Assembly: GCF_021155775.2 (NCBI RefSeq)
Contig: NC_060233.1
Coordinates: forward strand, 10,542,782-10,606,781
Direction: 5' to 3'
Length of the DNA: 64,000 nucleotides
Origin: Neodiprion pinetum
Taxonomy: Eukaryota; Arthropoda; Insecta; Hymenoptera; Diprionidae
Position numbers and translations under genes: made by a program. Positions 1 through 13,514 of the stretch are shown here, in pieces. The number at the start of each line of letters is the position of its first letter. Within the stretch, counting starts at the first letter, position 1. Below the pieces are notes generated by a model that ran no database searches, was not told where the DNA came from, and saw only the letters and a list, made by a program, of their open reading frames with translations.

Positions 1-185
1 AAATTCGCTCGAATACGGAGTAAAAACTCCGCTGGTTACGAATGTGAAATCAGATTTTGAATTTTCAGTATACACAAATCCAATAAGCGACCCCAAAAAC
101 CCTTGAATGGAGTTTTTTGACCGGATATGATTAAATTTGAAATTTTCATCCGCCATATTGAATCCATCATCTTGAATTTTTGAAA
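1..185. repeat. Dispersed repeat family R1, copy 1
   Basis: Non-coding block with the motif GGTTACGAATGTGAAATCAG, followed by CATCCGCCATATTGAATCC and AAGCGACCCCAAAAACCC. The same words in both orientations recur at 5262-5650 and 53400-53560, so this is a dispersed family rather than unique sequence. The copy is cut by the window edge. No coding potential. The family name is unknown to me. Confidence 0.6.
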
Positions 186-3100
186 CTCTATTATCCGTTA
201 CTATTCTTTCTCATTACGATCACTGTTGCTATATTTTCTTGCAACTGTTGCGAAAATTTAACGCTTAATTAACTAAAAAAAAATTAGAGCAAACCTCAGA
301 AACTGATTTTTCGTTGCAATTACCAAAAAAGTATCGACAATAGGGCAAAATGTTGACGCGTAGCTCGTTTTTCCTAATTCCAAGTTTTTTTCAACGGCAC
401 CTGTTTTACTCAATTCTTCTAGTTACTGTAACAAATGAAATTTACCTCAGCGCAAAATACTGTCTTGTCGTAAAAGTCGACCGAGCCCAATAATGTGTGA
501 CTCAAAGGGATATGTACATACATATACACCATGCAACGGTGCTAATTTGTTTACATTATGCGAGCAAACCGGTTGAAAGTGGACGGCGATACATTTGAGA
601 TAAACACGCGTGTTCGCGACGCGAACTGTATAATGTATGTATAAAGTGTGTATTTATAATGTGCCCATGTATACTCGCTCCTCTTTTACACGTAGTTGCA
701 TCTCGTTTTATTCTACGGTTACCTGCAAAGTCCAGTTACCTCATATACGAGGTGAATGAGGTAACCATAAAGAGTAACGTCAATATACCAACGTTAACTG
801 TAAAACGCTGCCTGCACGTTCATACATGTAATACGTATAAATACACGTATGCACGTGCCTTGGGACATGCAAGTATATACACGTATATATATGTGTGTAA
901 CAATGTGCGCCAGTTTGTGTTGTACCCGGAGAGAATAAGAGAACAGATTCTACTCTCGTTTCAGAAAAAAATACCCGTTTCAATTATATTTTTTATTATA
1001 AAAATGTAGGAGATTTTAGTCCGGAAATAGTGATTTTCAATCTTTTGAGACTAAATTCTACATTTCATAAAACTATGTTTTACCGAAAATATTTATTTGT
1101 CCCTATTGTACTGTAGGTTTTTAGTAGAATCTGCTCGTTTATTCTCTCCGTATTTGTTATATACAAACTAAACTTGTTACTTCTACCGAAAATTCAACTA
1201 ATAACAGGTACGAGTGATAAAAAAAATTTTTAGGATTGAATAGAATCCTACAATTATACGCATATGTGTTCATTAATCGAAGTCGTGCTGTCATTATTTT
1301 TCACCGCTCTGATTCCTACTGTCAAAAGTCTTGTGATTACGTATAAAAAGAAGCATGTGTAATATAAACTTGTCCTTTGCCTACCGCGATTTAACAAATC
1401 ATTATCGAAAAATATTATACCTATATCAATTTCTTTTTGGGTCTATGGTAAATCTAAAAAAGAAATTTTTCACGAATTGTACGCATTATGAAAATTTTCA
1501 ACCGCATTAATTTCACTGATTTTCCATGTTGAATACAATAAATTATTCACAACAGCGTTATATTTTCTTTTTTCTTTGATGTTTTATATAGTTACCTATG
1601 AGTAATACTAAAACGTTGGTTATTTCCAAGCATGCTGGGTAATCGGAAAGAAATAGGAAAAAAAAAAAAACAAAATAAAATACCGACGTATACAGATAAC
1701 GAAAACCGCTTTGTTTAATTTTTATTGCCGAGTTGAATCTTTCCGTTTAAATTGCAATATGCATGAGTAAATTACCAGCTAAACTTGCACGTTATTATTT
1801 TATTCCTGGTTATCCTCGCGAGTCTTCTTCTCGGAATGCTTTATGAACTTTTATTCCTTTGGCATGCATCGTGATAAATTTCGAGTTACGTTTATTTTTT
1901 ACTCTTTTAATATGCCTAAACGAAAAAAATCAACAATTCTAATACAAATAAAAATAGTATACATGCATTGTAATTGGGTATAAGTCAAGGTTGGAGGTGG
2001 AAAAAAACGTGATCAACTAACGTTACGAAATTAACGTAAAATCCTTTTTTTTTTTTTTACTACAATTTTATCTTTCAAGGACGTCCGTATAGTTACGCAC
2101 GGTTATCTGCCCGCAGTATAATATGTACGCATATTATGGTGTAATTAAACAAAGTTTAGACGCCTCTTAATTAAACCTACGGTCCTTCACGTTGCGGATT
2201 TAATTACCTTCTCATTCGGCTACAGCTGAGCTTTGTCATTGACGAGCGATTACACGCTGAGAATTCTGTCGTCGTTGTTGTAATATTATTATTGTTATTT
2301 CATTCTTATATCTCGTTGCGATTGTTGTAAAAATCTTGTGAAATATGTAGACATCCACCTATCACGTTCAGCAACAGTTTTTACCTTGTTTTTGTACAAT
2401 TTTTAGGTCAAATTATTTTACTTCCCATGAGATAAAATGACTTTATTTGTTTTATTTTATTTATTTTTTTTCGTCAACATTATATATACCTATGCATGCA
2501 TGCACTCGTACTGCACACGTTTTATAAACCCATTTCAAGACTTACCGCGTTTCTACCTGTTGAAACGACCTTGCTTGAAAATTTATTATTATTGTTATTA
2601 GCATTTAATTAACGCGCGTGGGATTATGTATTTATTTATTTATTTTTTTATTTTTTTTATTTTTCTCTACGAAATCCGAATACTGTCTCTGATATGTAGA
2701 TGCAGTTACTCATCCGTATAATTTTGTACCATCTACTCTGTGATTCAGTGCAGAACTCTCACGACAAACTACGTTAAAAAAAGAAGAAGAAGAAGAAGAA
2801 GAAAAAAAAAACGAAAACTCGACACCGTCAATAAGTTGTTCGGCTATTCGAAAGCTTTTTAGCCAACCTTTGAATTAACGTTCTTCGGCAAAATGTCATC
2901 GCCGTAATCAGATTTCAACTGAAATATGTTGCTCCGTTGGTAAAAAAAAAAGAAAATTAATAAATAACGGAAATAATACAGTCGTAATATTTTTAAACTA
3001 TCAATTTTGAAATTGGTAAAAGATTAGAAGGAACTTTACTTTGTAGTGGAAATTTTCGTACGTTATAAAGGTAATTGCCGTCGTGCGAACTGATTTTTCT

Positions 3101-5261
3101 AAAAACCGTCCGAACAAAATTTTAATAAATGATTCATAATTTAGGGTTTTTTTTTTCAGGTGAAATTCGTGAAATTAGAATCTATCTTTGTATCAAGAAG
3201 TGGCCGTTTAAATTTAATTCAATTTGATGATTTTAGTCACGGCATGTGAACCTTTTTTTTTTATAATTCTCTATGCTAATTTTTTTTTTTTTTATTCAAC
3301 AGTTTTTCTTTTATATTAGACTTTAGTCTGTACTCTAATTTTGATTTTTTCTTTCTGCCCCGTGAGGTATGAAGAGAGAAAATAGGTTGTACAATTTTCT
3401 TTTAAGAATCGGTTATATATCTTTTGCTGCAGAAATTGGAGTATCCTGAAATTTATCACCGCCATTCACACGCTGAGGAGAGAAAACTCGTTGAAATAAT
3501 CGCTGTGAAAGCATAATGCGAAAAATCTTAAACTTACAAAGGATTCCTTTTTTTCTTCAACCCCTGAAGTTGAAAAAAAAAAAAAAAATCTCAACCAAAT
3601 CTCAATTTTTATTCATATCATACGAGATCATTGGGATTTATCGGCGCTTATAAAAACTCAAACACGTAAGTTTGATGAAGTATTTTTATAATTTCTGAAG
3701 CAGTGTAAAAAAACATCCATGTTTTTTTTTTTTTTTTTACACTTCCTTATTTTGCCCGGCACTTACATAATCTCATCAACATACCTACGAAAAAAAAAAA
3801 AGAAAAAAAAATACGATACTCTTTGCTATATCTTCCACGTTACGCGGCGGCAAAACGTTCGCCCGCCGAATTTTACTTCACCCAAAGTAGGCCAGCATCA
3901 ATTAGTCGCAATAAAAATGAACACTGCGGAGAGAACTGTTCGTTCATTCCACATACTTGGCATAGTTATTGCACTCGTAGATGTGATAAAGTGGGATGGT
4001 TTAAAAGCCTGCTATACGTATAGTTATAAATTCCATTCAGCCCTGTTCTTCGTCGCAACTGCGTTACAGTTTATTATTCATCATGTAAATTACTGCACGT
4101 CAGTTCTTATTGTGCGAATTATTATTTCTATTATACCACACCGGCAATCTTGGACCGCCGATAATGAGGTATGACAATGCCTGACCTTCACCACTGTGTC
4201 TATAACAAACCTTCTAAACCGTGGGATCAGACACAGATGCCGTTGTCGTTTGTAACTGGAAAATACGTGATTACAGTTTTCTATATCATGTGGGAATTGA
4301 AAGGGCTTTTTTTTTGAGGTAACAAATTTACTGATTTACATCGAGAGAAAAAAATTGGCTTAATTAACAAGCCGAACGATTTGGGTTTTAGTAATTTACT
4401 TGAACCGGTGAAATGTCACGGAATTTTTGGCGCAAAAATTTGTCGCCAGACTGTTTCATTTTTCTTTCTTTATAATTGCTACCGATCGTTTATGTAGTGA
4501 AAGACAAGCAAAGAAATTCGGGATCATTACTTATTTTAAAGTAGCTTTCTACAAATTGTGATTTTCATGTAAACCACGAAATAGGGTTTTACCAAAAATT
4601 TTGTAATATCACAACTGTGAAGAATTCACAGCCACAAATTATGATTTAATCGCAGTTATAAGCATAATTGTTTAAAAATTACAACCGTGACTTATAAACT
4701 AATTCTAAAGTTGTGAGAGAGTTATTTTTTCAGCAAATGGGTATAAGTTACATTTATGGTAAAAGAAATTTCAATCTAGCCGATAACTTCTATTTACTTA
4801 TGCAATATGTAATGTAATTAAAGAAAAATTGAACAATTTCAGCTGGGAATTGAAGCTCCGTTAGATAACTACGACTCACTGTTTCGTATAATTCGTTAAC
4901 GTTTCTCACACACTGCTTATTTCGGGAAATATATTGGCACAGCATTACGAGCAGCGTAGAATATATAACAAATATATATATGGGTCAAACCCGTTAGAAA
5001 AAGCGTGACAAGATCTTATTCGTTTTGGAAAGCAAACTTGATTTGAGAAAATTTGTGTAAGAAACTCATGTATATATATCTATTATCTATAGATATGTAA
5101 ACTATAAGTGCATCTTATTGTTAATACGTATCACATGAACACATAAACAACCTCCGTATAAATTTTTAATGTTAATGAAAACCGAAAACCTTGCATTCTT
5201 TTGTCGTTGTTACATTATATATTACACTGAAAAAAACTTCACCCGTTATAGTTACGAGAAT
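186..5261. other. Non-coding AT-rich host DNA
   Basis: No supported gene. The open frames here are short and start or end in homopolymers, for example the 3719-4174 frame, which opens with a poly-T tract. Visible features are poly-T/poly-A tracts (near 2045, 3281, 3570, 3722 and 3790), an (AGA)n run at 2781-2802, and AT-rich low-complexity sequence. It could be intron or intergenic sequence of the gene at 10702-13817. Confidence 0.6.
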
Positions 5262-5650
5262 ATATTCTGGTCAAATGGTTATCTAAAAAAATTCTATGCT
5301 GTGCATTTTCGGAGTCGCTGATTACAAATATGAAATCAAATTTCAAATATTCAAGATGCCGGATCCTTTATGGCGTATCCAATATGACGGATGAAAATTT
5401 CTAATCCGATTGAATCCAGTTAAAAAAACTCTATGCAGGGATTTTCGTGGTCGCTGATTGGATTCGCCATACTGAATTTTCAAAATCTGATTTCACATTC
5501 GTAATCAGCGACCCAAAAAACCTATGGGCAGTGTTTTTATTCCAAATTCGATCGAATTAGAAATTTTCGTCCACCATATTGGATCCGCAATTTTGAATTT
5601 TTTTAATCCGATTTCCGATTCATAATCCGTGAACCCAAAAACTTATAGGT
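5262..5650. repeat. Dispersed repeat family R1, copy 2 (internally repeated)
   Basis: Contains at least two partly inverted repeat units: GTCGCTGATTACAAATATG at about 5313 and its reverse form ATTCGTAATCAGCGACCC at about 5500, with the accompanying 'CCAATATGACGGATGAAAAT' word near 5380. Related to 1-185 and 53400-53560. Non-coding. The internal head-to-head units suggest a tandem or inverted satellite-like family spread over the genome. Confidence 0.6.
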
Positions 5651-8600
5651 TATGTGAAACATTTGAAGGGGTAACTTTCTCGGAAATTAATTATTCCTTA
5701 AATTTTCACGATATTTTTAAGTCAATTTTTGTTTCTAACAACAACAATATACGTTATATCGCAATAATCACTCTCGAGTATTGAAATCCTATTAGTATAC
5801 TATCGAAAATAGCAAAAAACCGCAAAGAAATATGTTGAAAATTTCTCCAAACGTACAAAAACTGGATATAAAATAGGTGGTAAGAATACTTACCACTATT
5901 ATTCGGAGTTGTTATTACAGAAAAAATACCCGAACGCAGAGCATATTATGCTTTGCATTGTTGCGGGAATTCTACTGGGCGTATTAAAGTTTCGATAAAT
6001 AGGATCGTAGTCAGGCCTCTAATAACGTGATAATTAGCGTGGGATTATAGAGCTAGTCACAACGTTCGTTATTATAAATATATCTACTTGCAGCTAAGCG
6101 AGCGCGAAGTCTGTATAATTTAGGTATAGCATACATGCATGCATCGGTAGATGTGCATAAATGGAGATTCATACACCTATAAGCTTCGCTAGGGAAAGTT
6201 TGGTGTAAAAGACATGTATATATTATATGCATACGTATAGTGTTATCAGGGGGGGGGGGATGTATTGTTCAATGCTCAGAGGAAATGCTAATTAAACAGA
6301 AATAACGTTAGAGAATCACGGTGAGAGAAAAAACGAGCCACTTTCATTTTCAGAAAATTGCAATGCTTTTGTTTCTGCAATATATGCATAATAATAATAA
6401 TAATAATTAACGACTTCAGAGTCACTCGATTAAAATATACGTTACAGGATCTGAGTATGATTGAATAAAATTACTCCACGTTCCATCTGTTTTTGTATTA
6501 TCTCTAACTAGTCTGATTCTAGAAATACCAAACCAAACATGTCGTCTTCGTGTATATGATATTTTTCAGTTTATATGTAACACGATTGTTTGTTTAAGAG
6601 TTGGGAAGATATTTTTTTACACATTCAGGCTGAACGCGCGTCACCGAGTTCGAAAAGTGGTTAAAAAGCGAAAAAGGAAACAAATAAAAATGATAACTGC
6701 TTCGGAGGATGTAGGAAGTGGGTCGAGCGAAGCTAGAATGCCCGGCATAATACCTATAATACTCATTTCTCTGCAAAAGTTATTATCTACGTACGATTTC
6801 TACTTCGGTTTATTTTGTTGTTTTTTTTTTTTTTTTTCAATCTCTTCTTTCATGGTAGTAAAGTAGAAGCGTACGGTTGAGTAATATATAATAGACGCTG
6901 CGTGCTCTAATTACCGTTTCTAATCACATTTTACGATTTTCGTATATACGCGTATAATCAAGCCATGATTCTTGTGTAAGACGAACTTTTCTCGCTGGTA
7001 TAAGATTATAGGGCGTTTAATGTTTACCTCATTCGTAGTTTAATATCAGCTTTAATATTGACGGTCTGAATTAGCATCCAATATCAGAATCATCGTCTTC
7101 TTCGATAAATATCAGTGGGTATTAGAACTAGGATGATTTTTGATTGCGCAATTGAAAACAAATGAATGTACAGGGTGCAAAGCAAGGAAATATTGTATAA
7201 TACAATTTGGGAAGAAAGTCATCAAAAATTAGAATCATTAGTACCTATGTATAATGATCGGAAACGAGAATGAATATCAATGTGAAATTATCCAATGGAG
7301 TATAGTATCTATGCCGAATCTCTTGCCTTGCCATTTCTCCTCGCTTTCATACTGGCAAAAAAAAATATGTATAATACCTGTAATGTGTAATGAAGTGAAT
7401 AATGTATAGATATGATGAATATGAACAGACACGCGGTATGACAAGGATCTATACTTGAACGATGTGTATTTATAACCACACCGGGTTTAAGTATTAGGGT
7501 TAATCATCGGTTGTTAATGATCCTTAGATACTAGTGACCGTATGCACGGATCGGGTTCCCATTGGTAGACTGACACATCCGCCTAGCTACGAGCTAGGAC
7601 GCACTGGAACTTCTCCGTCTAATCAAGAGCTTGGTACAGATGAGAAGAGACGAAGGAACACTAGCTGCGAGTATAGTCGTTGATTGTAATATAACGTGCC
7701 GGTTTATGCAAAATGTGAATGCGAATTCAAAGAGAGAGTGGCTCAGATTTATACCGTAGACGGTAGGCTATGAGCTGCGCTCTCTGACACGCAGAGCCTG
7801 CAGGCAACTTGATAAAACTTGCACTGAAGCGATGGTTCAGGGACTGTAAGGTATATCCTGCGATTCTAGTTCGCCGCAGGTACAGAGAGCAGCGAACTGG
7901 CAGAATAACCGAGCAAACTCGTTACTCTATACCGTGCCTGCCGGCTGCTGCACTCACGCCAATGACGGAGAATAGAGCTTGGTTATCTTACTTTCTAACC
8001 GTTGTGCAGCAGTAGCTTGGCAGTGACTGTCTGTCTCTGCTTGCTTGCTCCGTCAGTGATCATGGCTAAATTCAAGTATATACAAGTTGTAAACCTGCGA
8101 GCAGCCGAGAATGCCTGGGAACAATGGGGGACACAGGGCTATAGAAATGCAGAATCCTACACCCGCACAACAACGTCTAGCTGGCACCCGTTAAAGAGTA
8201 TCACAAAATACTGGTTTCTGCCTCGTAGACTAGCGATGGGTTCGATCGAATGTCGCTCAGTAAGCCCGATTTCGGATTTACTCGCAGGTACACTTGGCCG
8301 CAGTGATTCTGTGAGAGGTGATATTTTCGACGGGTTGGTTACGTTGGCAATGGAGAATCAGACCGCAGCGCCACCGTCGGCCGGCCGCGAAACAGGCTCA
8401 ATCTTTGTACACGTAACATAACCGTCGAATCTAACCCAAAAGTAAAAACTTCGACGACGATGGGATATGTTATGTCTCAGAATTATTGCAGCCAAGTGCA
8501 CATTGTGCGGTTGAAGTTGGTACAGCGAAGAGAATGCTGTAGTTAGTATTTACCGACTGAGTAAAATGTCACTGGTTTTCACTGTTACCAATGCCTATGC

Positions 8601-9874
8601 AGCGCTGACGTGTGGAATCCCGCGTAAGTCAGCGTAATTCTACATGCAATGTCGAACAAAACTATCTAGAAACTTTTTGGTTTTATGCGAACAAAAAGTT
8701 GAAAGTAATTTTTTTTTTTTGGTATTTGTATTCAGTATTCCATGTAAAATTGCGCTGATTGTGATATTTTCAAACTGTGATGCGTAAGCTTTGATGATAG
8801 TCGAAATACGTGACATTTAACGCGGTCGGTAAGGACTGACTGTATAACATTCACTTAACACGGCGAGGCATAAAAGAAAATCACTATTTTTCAACCACAA
8901 AGTGACCTAGAAAGAGTTAGGTATGAAAGATATTGGTATATTTTACCTTTTAAAGGTTGTTGAAACAGCTAATTTTTCTAAAAATGCCGCAACGCAATAT
9001 CTCACACATGGCGAACGTTTATTTTTGTGACTTGGAATAATATTACATTGCGAAGCCAAGTTAACCAATTAAATACACAATTCGCCATTATCTGACGTTA
9101 TGTTCTGAAAACATTGATGTTATGTTATGTTCAATTGTTTGTTCTAAAAATCACTGCAGTTATACCCCTAAAGTCTTGGAAATAAACATGAGCTTGATAT
9201 ATATCAGGCTTTACATATTCTTATCGTACAAAACTTTGTCGGTAAAACGATGAAGAAAAGAACAAAGTATGAAATTAAATATGGTTGCATTTTATCAGGA
9301 TATAAAAATGCCTACAGTCAGTTGATACGTACGCATTGACGCGGCCCAACTATGCATATTATCGTATGCAGGCACCGATAAGTACCATGATATAGGCATA
9401 ATAGCATCACTACATTTTCCTCGTGAATGCATGTTAGTCCGTGACGCGTTGATACTGGCGGCCCTTTGCTATGCTAATACGAATGCAATCGTTTCAATCG
9501 CACATTTTATCAAATCTTCTGACGCCTGCAAGACATTGTGTCGTTTATACGCGTGACGACGTGCATCGACAAGTCATTCGCCAACTCAAGTTTCGAATCC
9601 ATGCAATCACGACACGTTGTATCATTTTTGATACTGTGTGATAATTAACAGGCTTGTCACTCTATGAAAACCTGAATTACCTGGTAAAGGATTTTTGTTT
9701 AACATGAAAAAAATTGGTGAAAAGACACGAAATTGTGTCGAAAATCTGAAGAAATTGAACTCTGACATTCAAACTGTTGCGTAGTGACAAATGATTTGCA
9801 GATTTAGCGAAATACTTGATCATTATACCTGCAGTATATCCGTAATTCGTGATTTCAAATGAAGAACTTTGATA
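5651..9874. other. Non-coding region; GC-richer island near 7.5-8.4 kb
   Basis: No convincing gene. There is a G9 run near 6250 and an (ATA)n run near 6389-6408. The stretch 7540-8420 is less AT-rich than its surroundings. It contains a 119-codon frame from ATG 8062 to 8421 with no recognisable domain and no splice context I can support, so it is not called as a gene. The island could be a promoter or 5' UTR of the downstream gene (inference only). Confidence 0.5.
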
Positions 9875-10475
9875 CAGTTATACACGGTGAATTCTTAACG
9901 ACTTCACGTTTCGTTGTCTGCTAAAATTTCATGCGTACGCGCCACAATCCGAGAGCGGTTGTTTGGGTTGTCATCCAGGGCGACCAACCGTCATAAATTT
10001 GAATGACAGTTCGCTACGATTTACAGTAATGTTCGTTAATGCCTTGGGCTTCCGGCTAACTTGTTTTAGGTACGAAACAAAATGCGAGCTCCATTCTATA
10101 CGAATTATGTGACAATGACTCCTAATCTCTCCGTCAGCTGCATCGCCAGTCATTGTCACGTAATTCGTATAGAATGGAGTTTGCATTTTGTTTCGTACCG
10201 AAAACAAGTTAGCCGGAAGCCCGAGACATTTATAAACATTACTGTATGTAATATCAAAAATTTTGACAATTGTCGGTGGTAGTTCTACTTCCACTCACAA
10301 CTGTCAAAGTTTTTGAAGTAACTTACATCGCGATGAACGGTTGGCTATGACGATTGGCTATGACGGTTGGTCGCCCTGGCAAACAACTGCTCTCGGGTTG
10401 TAGCGCGTGCGCGTTAAAGTTTAGCAGTAGACGGAACGTACTCTCGTTAGGAGTTCACTCTGTATATGTGAGTGT
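9875..10475. repeat. ~600 bp long inverted repeat (fold-back element or hairpin)
   Basis: The left arm (9875-10120) and right arm (10146-10475) are reverse complements with scattered mismatches. Examples are the pair around CTCCATTCTATACGAATTA, the pair CCAGGGCGACCAACCGTCAT (near 9975 and, inverted, 10360), and the pair CGAGAGCGGTTGTTTG / CAAACAACTGCTCTCG. The loop is only ~25 nt. The open frames inside are by-products of the palindrome. It looks like a fold-back MITE, or a locus able to give a long hairpin RNA. No transposase-type target duplication could be fixed because the arms fade gradually. Confidence 0.8.
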
Positions 10476-10701
10476 AGGACAAAGATCAATTGAAAATAAA
10501 TAAAACAATTTGTAACGATGAAGGGTAATCGGAAAATAACAATTACGGATCTGAGAAACCTGGAGGATAAATCGAGGAATTTTTCAATCCAAAATTAGTT
10601 TCAATTGTCTAAATTCAAAATCTGCGTTTAACTAACCTTTTAACTGTTTTGTTGATCGCAGCGTGGTTATAGCGATCACTAGTTCTGATATTCCGTTACA
10701 G

Positions 10702-10886
10702 GTATCGGTGTGGTACTGGTGACTGTGAGCGCGGTGGCATGGCGAGTTACCAGCAGGGAACACTGTGGAAGTTTCTTTGGGTTCACGGGTATCTCGGGAA
10801 GAATTCCACCGGCTAGACCCATGCATCCTTACGCCGCCATGATATACCCGGAATTTCAGTTTAGGCCACCGCCTCCGAGTTATCAG
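10702..10886 (+). CDS. Penultimate exon, membrane protein with PPxY tail
   Basis: The acceptor TTCCGTTACAG precedes 10702. The exon reads (phase 1) GIGVVLVTVSAVAWR, the hydrophobic end of a transmembrane helix, followed by a polar tail that ends in RPPPPSYQ, a PPxY motif for WW domains such as those of NEDD4-type ubiquitin ligases. The 3' splice donor is CAG|GCAAGT, a GC donor. Joining it to the exon at 13515 gives SYQ|ASMQEYR in phase 0. The N-terminal exons are not in the window or not recognisable. I infer a single-pass membrane receptor-like protein with its C terminus in the cytoplasm; the family name is uncertain. No disabling change is seen, and this is the best candidate host gene here. 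Confidence 0.7.
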
Positions 10887-11037
10887 GCAAGTACATACAT
10901 GCAATATACTTACATGATTATTTCGCAAGTATTTTATACGACCTGCTGCGTCGTCGTCGGACAAGAAAAAGGAGAGGCTTCGGGCAGATTGTGAGCGCTG
11001 CCGCGAATTTAGTAGGACATTCTTATTCGATTTCTAT

Positions 11038-11040
<3 letters not shown>

Positions 11041-11071
<31 letters not shown>
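11041..11071. repeat. (CA)n microsatellite
   Basis: About 15 uninterrupted CA units, followed by a short TATATACATATATATATG run. Confidence 0.95.
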
Positions 11072-11082
<11 letters not shown>

Positions 11083-11540
11083 CATATATATATGTGCAAG
11101 AGTATAACGATTTTTTGGGTACCATTTTTGAGGTTTTCACAGTCAAGATTATATAACACTTTCTTATTCGTAAAATTTTTGATAGATGGTCAGGTGTAGC
11201 CGAGTTTGCCGTCAATGGTCAATTTTTTTTACATTCCTGCATGTGTTTTCGTTTTTCGGTATTGATTTTTTCGTCAACTTGTAAAAGAACGGAGAATTTT
11301 TAAACTCCTTCTCTTCCGCGGTGAAATGTTCGGTTGACCTTGATGACGTCATACTGCTGCAAAGCCTATCCAGTAGAAAGGAATAGGAGATCGGTTCTCC
11401 TTTTCGCATGCGCATAGATATATAGTCAATTGTTTTCACCGCATTTGTTTTACGATTAGTACAGTATAGATAAATGTACCGGGTTATTTCGTCGAAATCT
11501 TCGATGGGCAATTCAACAAACGGTTTAAATCTGCCCCTAT

Positions 11541-11755
11541 TTATGCATTCTGGGCTACATTTCAACGGAATATGCCTACATCCGTGCAATTCTCGATGGA
11601 TTTCATCGGAATACGCCTGCATCTATGCAATTCTGATCGGATTTCATTGGAATACGCCTGAATCTATGCAATTCGGGGGGATTTTACTGGAATACGCCTG
11701 CATGTATGCAATTTAGGGTCGATGCGATCGAAATACGCCTGCATCTATGCAATTA
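11541..11755. repeat. 41-bp minisatellite, ~5 copies
   Basis: The unit core is GGAATACGCCTGCATCTATG followed by CAATT and a variable GGATTTCAT spacer. Copies start near 11567, 11608, 11649, 11689 and 11730, with a degenerate partial copy before the first. The CAATT and GGAATACGCCTG parts are best conserved. It lies inside the GC-AG intron. Confidence 0.85.
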
Positions 11756-13514
11756 AGAGTACATTTTGTATACCGGTATTTGACATGTTCGTGATTGGTC
11801 GGCTCCTCGCGCTTCAACAAATGACCATAGAACAAAAGTTAACAATGCAAATTTCTGGTATCCAATAAAACGAAAGAATAATGTTTTATGCAAAAACTGA
11901 CGCATTCATACATGTTAGGTACATTATTTTCTACCATCCGCGCTAATTATTCGATAGTTTTAGGGTTTTTTAACTATGCAATTGAGTATTTGAATGAAAT
12001 TTCTTTATTTCATATTCTTGTAGATTGTAAAAAAATATTTTGGACGTATTTTTTATTTTTTCGATTGAGTCAAAATTGCCATTAATATAACAGATTGAAA
12101 ACTGTAACATTGTGACGTCACCCATGTTAAGATATATCTATATATATTAGAATCAGTGAAATTCAATCACCTATAACATGAAAAAATTATCATTTTTAAC
12201 GAAAAACAAAAAATACGTCCTCATTATTTTGGCTTGCACTGAATTATGCACCCCTAAAAATGAAAGAAAAATTTCATTCAAACACTCAATTATTACCATA
12301 CGGTTTTGGTATCCGCTTAAAAATAAAAATACAATGGCACAGTTTGTGTATTAGAGTTGAAATAATGAAATTTCTAGTTTCTGTGAGGGTAATACGATCT
12401 TGGGTTAGCTTGGTATTTTTACTCTTTTATATCAGTACCGTTGTTGCAAGGTTGAACTACCTGAAACGAAACCCTCGGGTTTAGGGCCATTGATGCCCAT
12501 TTCGAGCTCGACCTTCGTTCGTTGTTCCGATGTCGGTCTGCCCTACCGGCTCGCATCGCCAGGCACGACAAATCTCTGGTCCACATCTCTCACCTCCTCG
12601 GTTTTACTCGCTTTCAAAAAAACGCCAGGCTATCGCGTCGCTCGAATTAACATCCACGGTGTATAAATGCGGTTACAACACAAAACGTATATTCTTTCAA
12701 AAGTGTCGGTTTTTTTTTTTATACTTTGTTTTCTTTCACTCTGATTATACTCTGTATTACATATATTTTACTCTTTCACTCGTAAAATATTTTGTGGCTA
12801 GTCTATACACTTGGATCGATCTCTTTTCAAAATATAAAACCTGTGCCATGTCAAGTCAACGATAACGTTTTCAGATATTTTTGTTCAAAAAAACAGGTAA
12901 AACGATACCAGTTTTTTTTTTTTTCGTACAACGTTACTTAACTATGGGAAGGTAAAAAAAATATATTGCCGAAAGTGTTTGATTATCGTCAAGCATTGAA
13001 AAGCATTACTCTAAAAACCTTCCACTTTAACTCTACTTTTCCAACGTTTTTAAGAAAAAGTATAGTACAGTCTGGTTAAAAAAGTATTGAAGCAACAGTA
13101 ACAGGAAATGAAAGGATTCAAAGTTTCGCTAACGCTAATCGACTTGAATTTACGTCGAAAATTTAAAAACGATCATAATTGTTCGACTGCACTAATATTG
13201 GCTCCAAATGACAACGCTTTTTGATACTTTTCACACCATAACTTCGAGACTCACTTGTATGCTCTGATAAAATTTGATACAAATTCCATTAGCTTCTGTG
13301 AATTATGGATTAATGACCGGTGAAATTCGACAAATTTGTTAGTTTTTTTTGATAATTTTCCTTTTCGTATCCGATAAATTTTCGTAGATAGGACTACGAG
13401 TGACACATGAAAGGAAAATGATTCCTAATTGTAAGCAAAAACAAATAACCCGAATCTTGATTTATTCGTTGAAATTTTTTGCACCTCGCTAATACGAAGC
13501 ACGATGATCCACAG

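Larger units (their letters stand above)
10887..13514 (+). other. GC-AG intron of the PPxY membrane-protein gene
   Basis: The intron opens with GCAAGTAC and closes with GATCCACAG (2,628 nt). It holds the (CA)n run at 11041-11071, a 41-bp minisatellite at 11541-11755 and otherwise AT-rich sequence. The minus-strand frame at 11212-11622 overlaps the minisatellite, has no recognisable domain and is not called. Confidence 0.6.

Noticed and set aside
3719..4174. 151-codon frame
   Set aside because: Starts inside a poly-T tract and passes through poly-A; no domain.
8062..8421. 119-codon plus-strand frame from ATG 8062 in a GC-richer island
   Set aside because: No domain, no signal peptide or membrane segment in the ATG-started form, and no splice or poly-A context that singles it out.
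9971..10294. 107-codon minus and 66-codon plus frames in the hairpin
   Set aside because: They are mirror translations of the inverted repeat, not proteins.
11212..11622. 136-codon minus-strand frame
   Set aside because: Its N-terminal part is translated minisatellite, and it has no family resemblance. It lies inside an intron of the better supported plus-strand gene.
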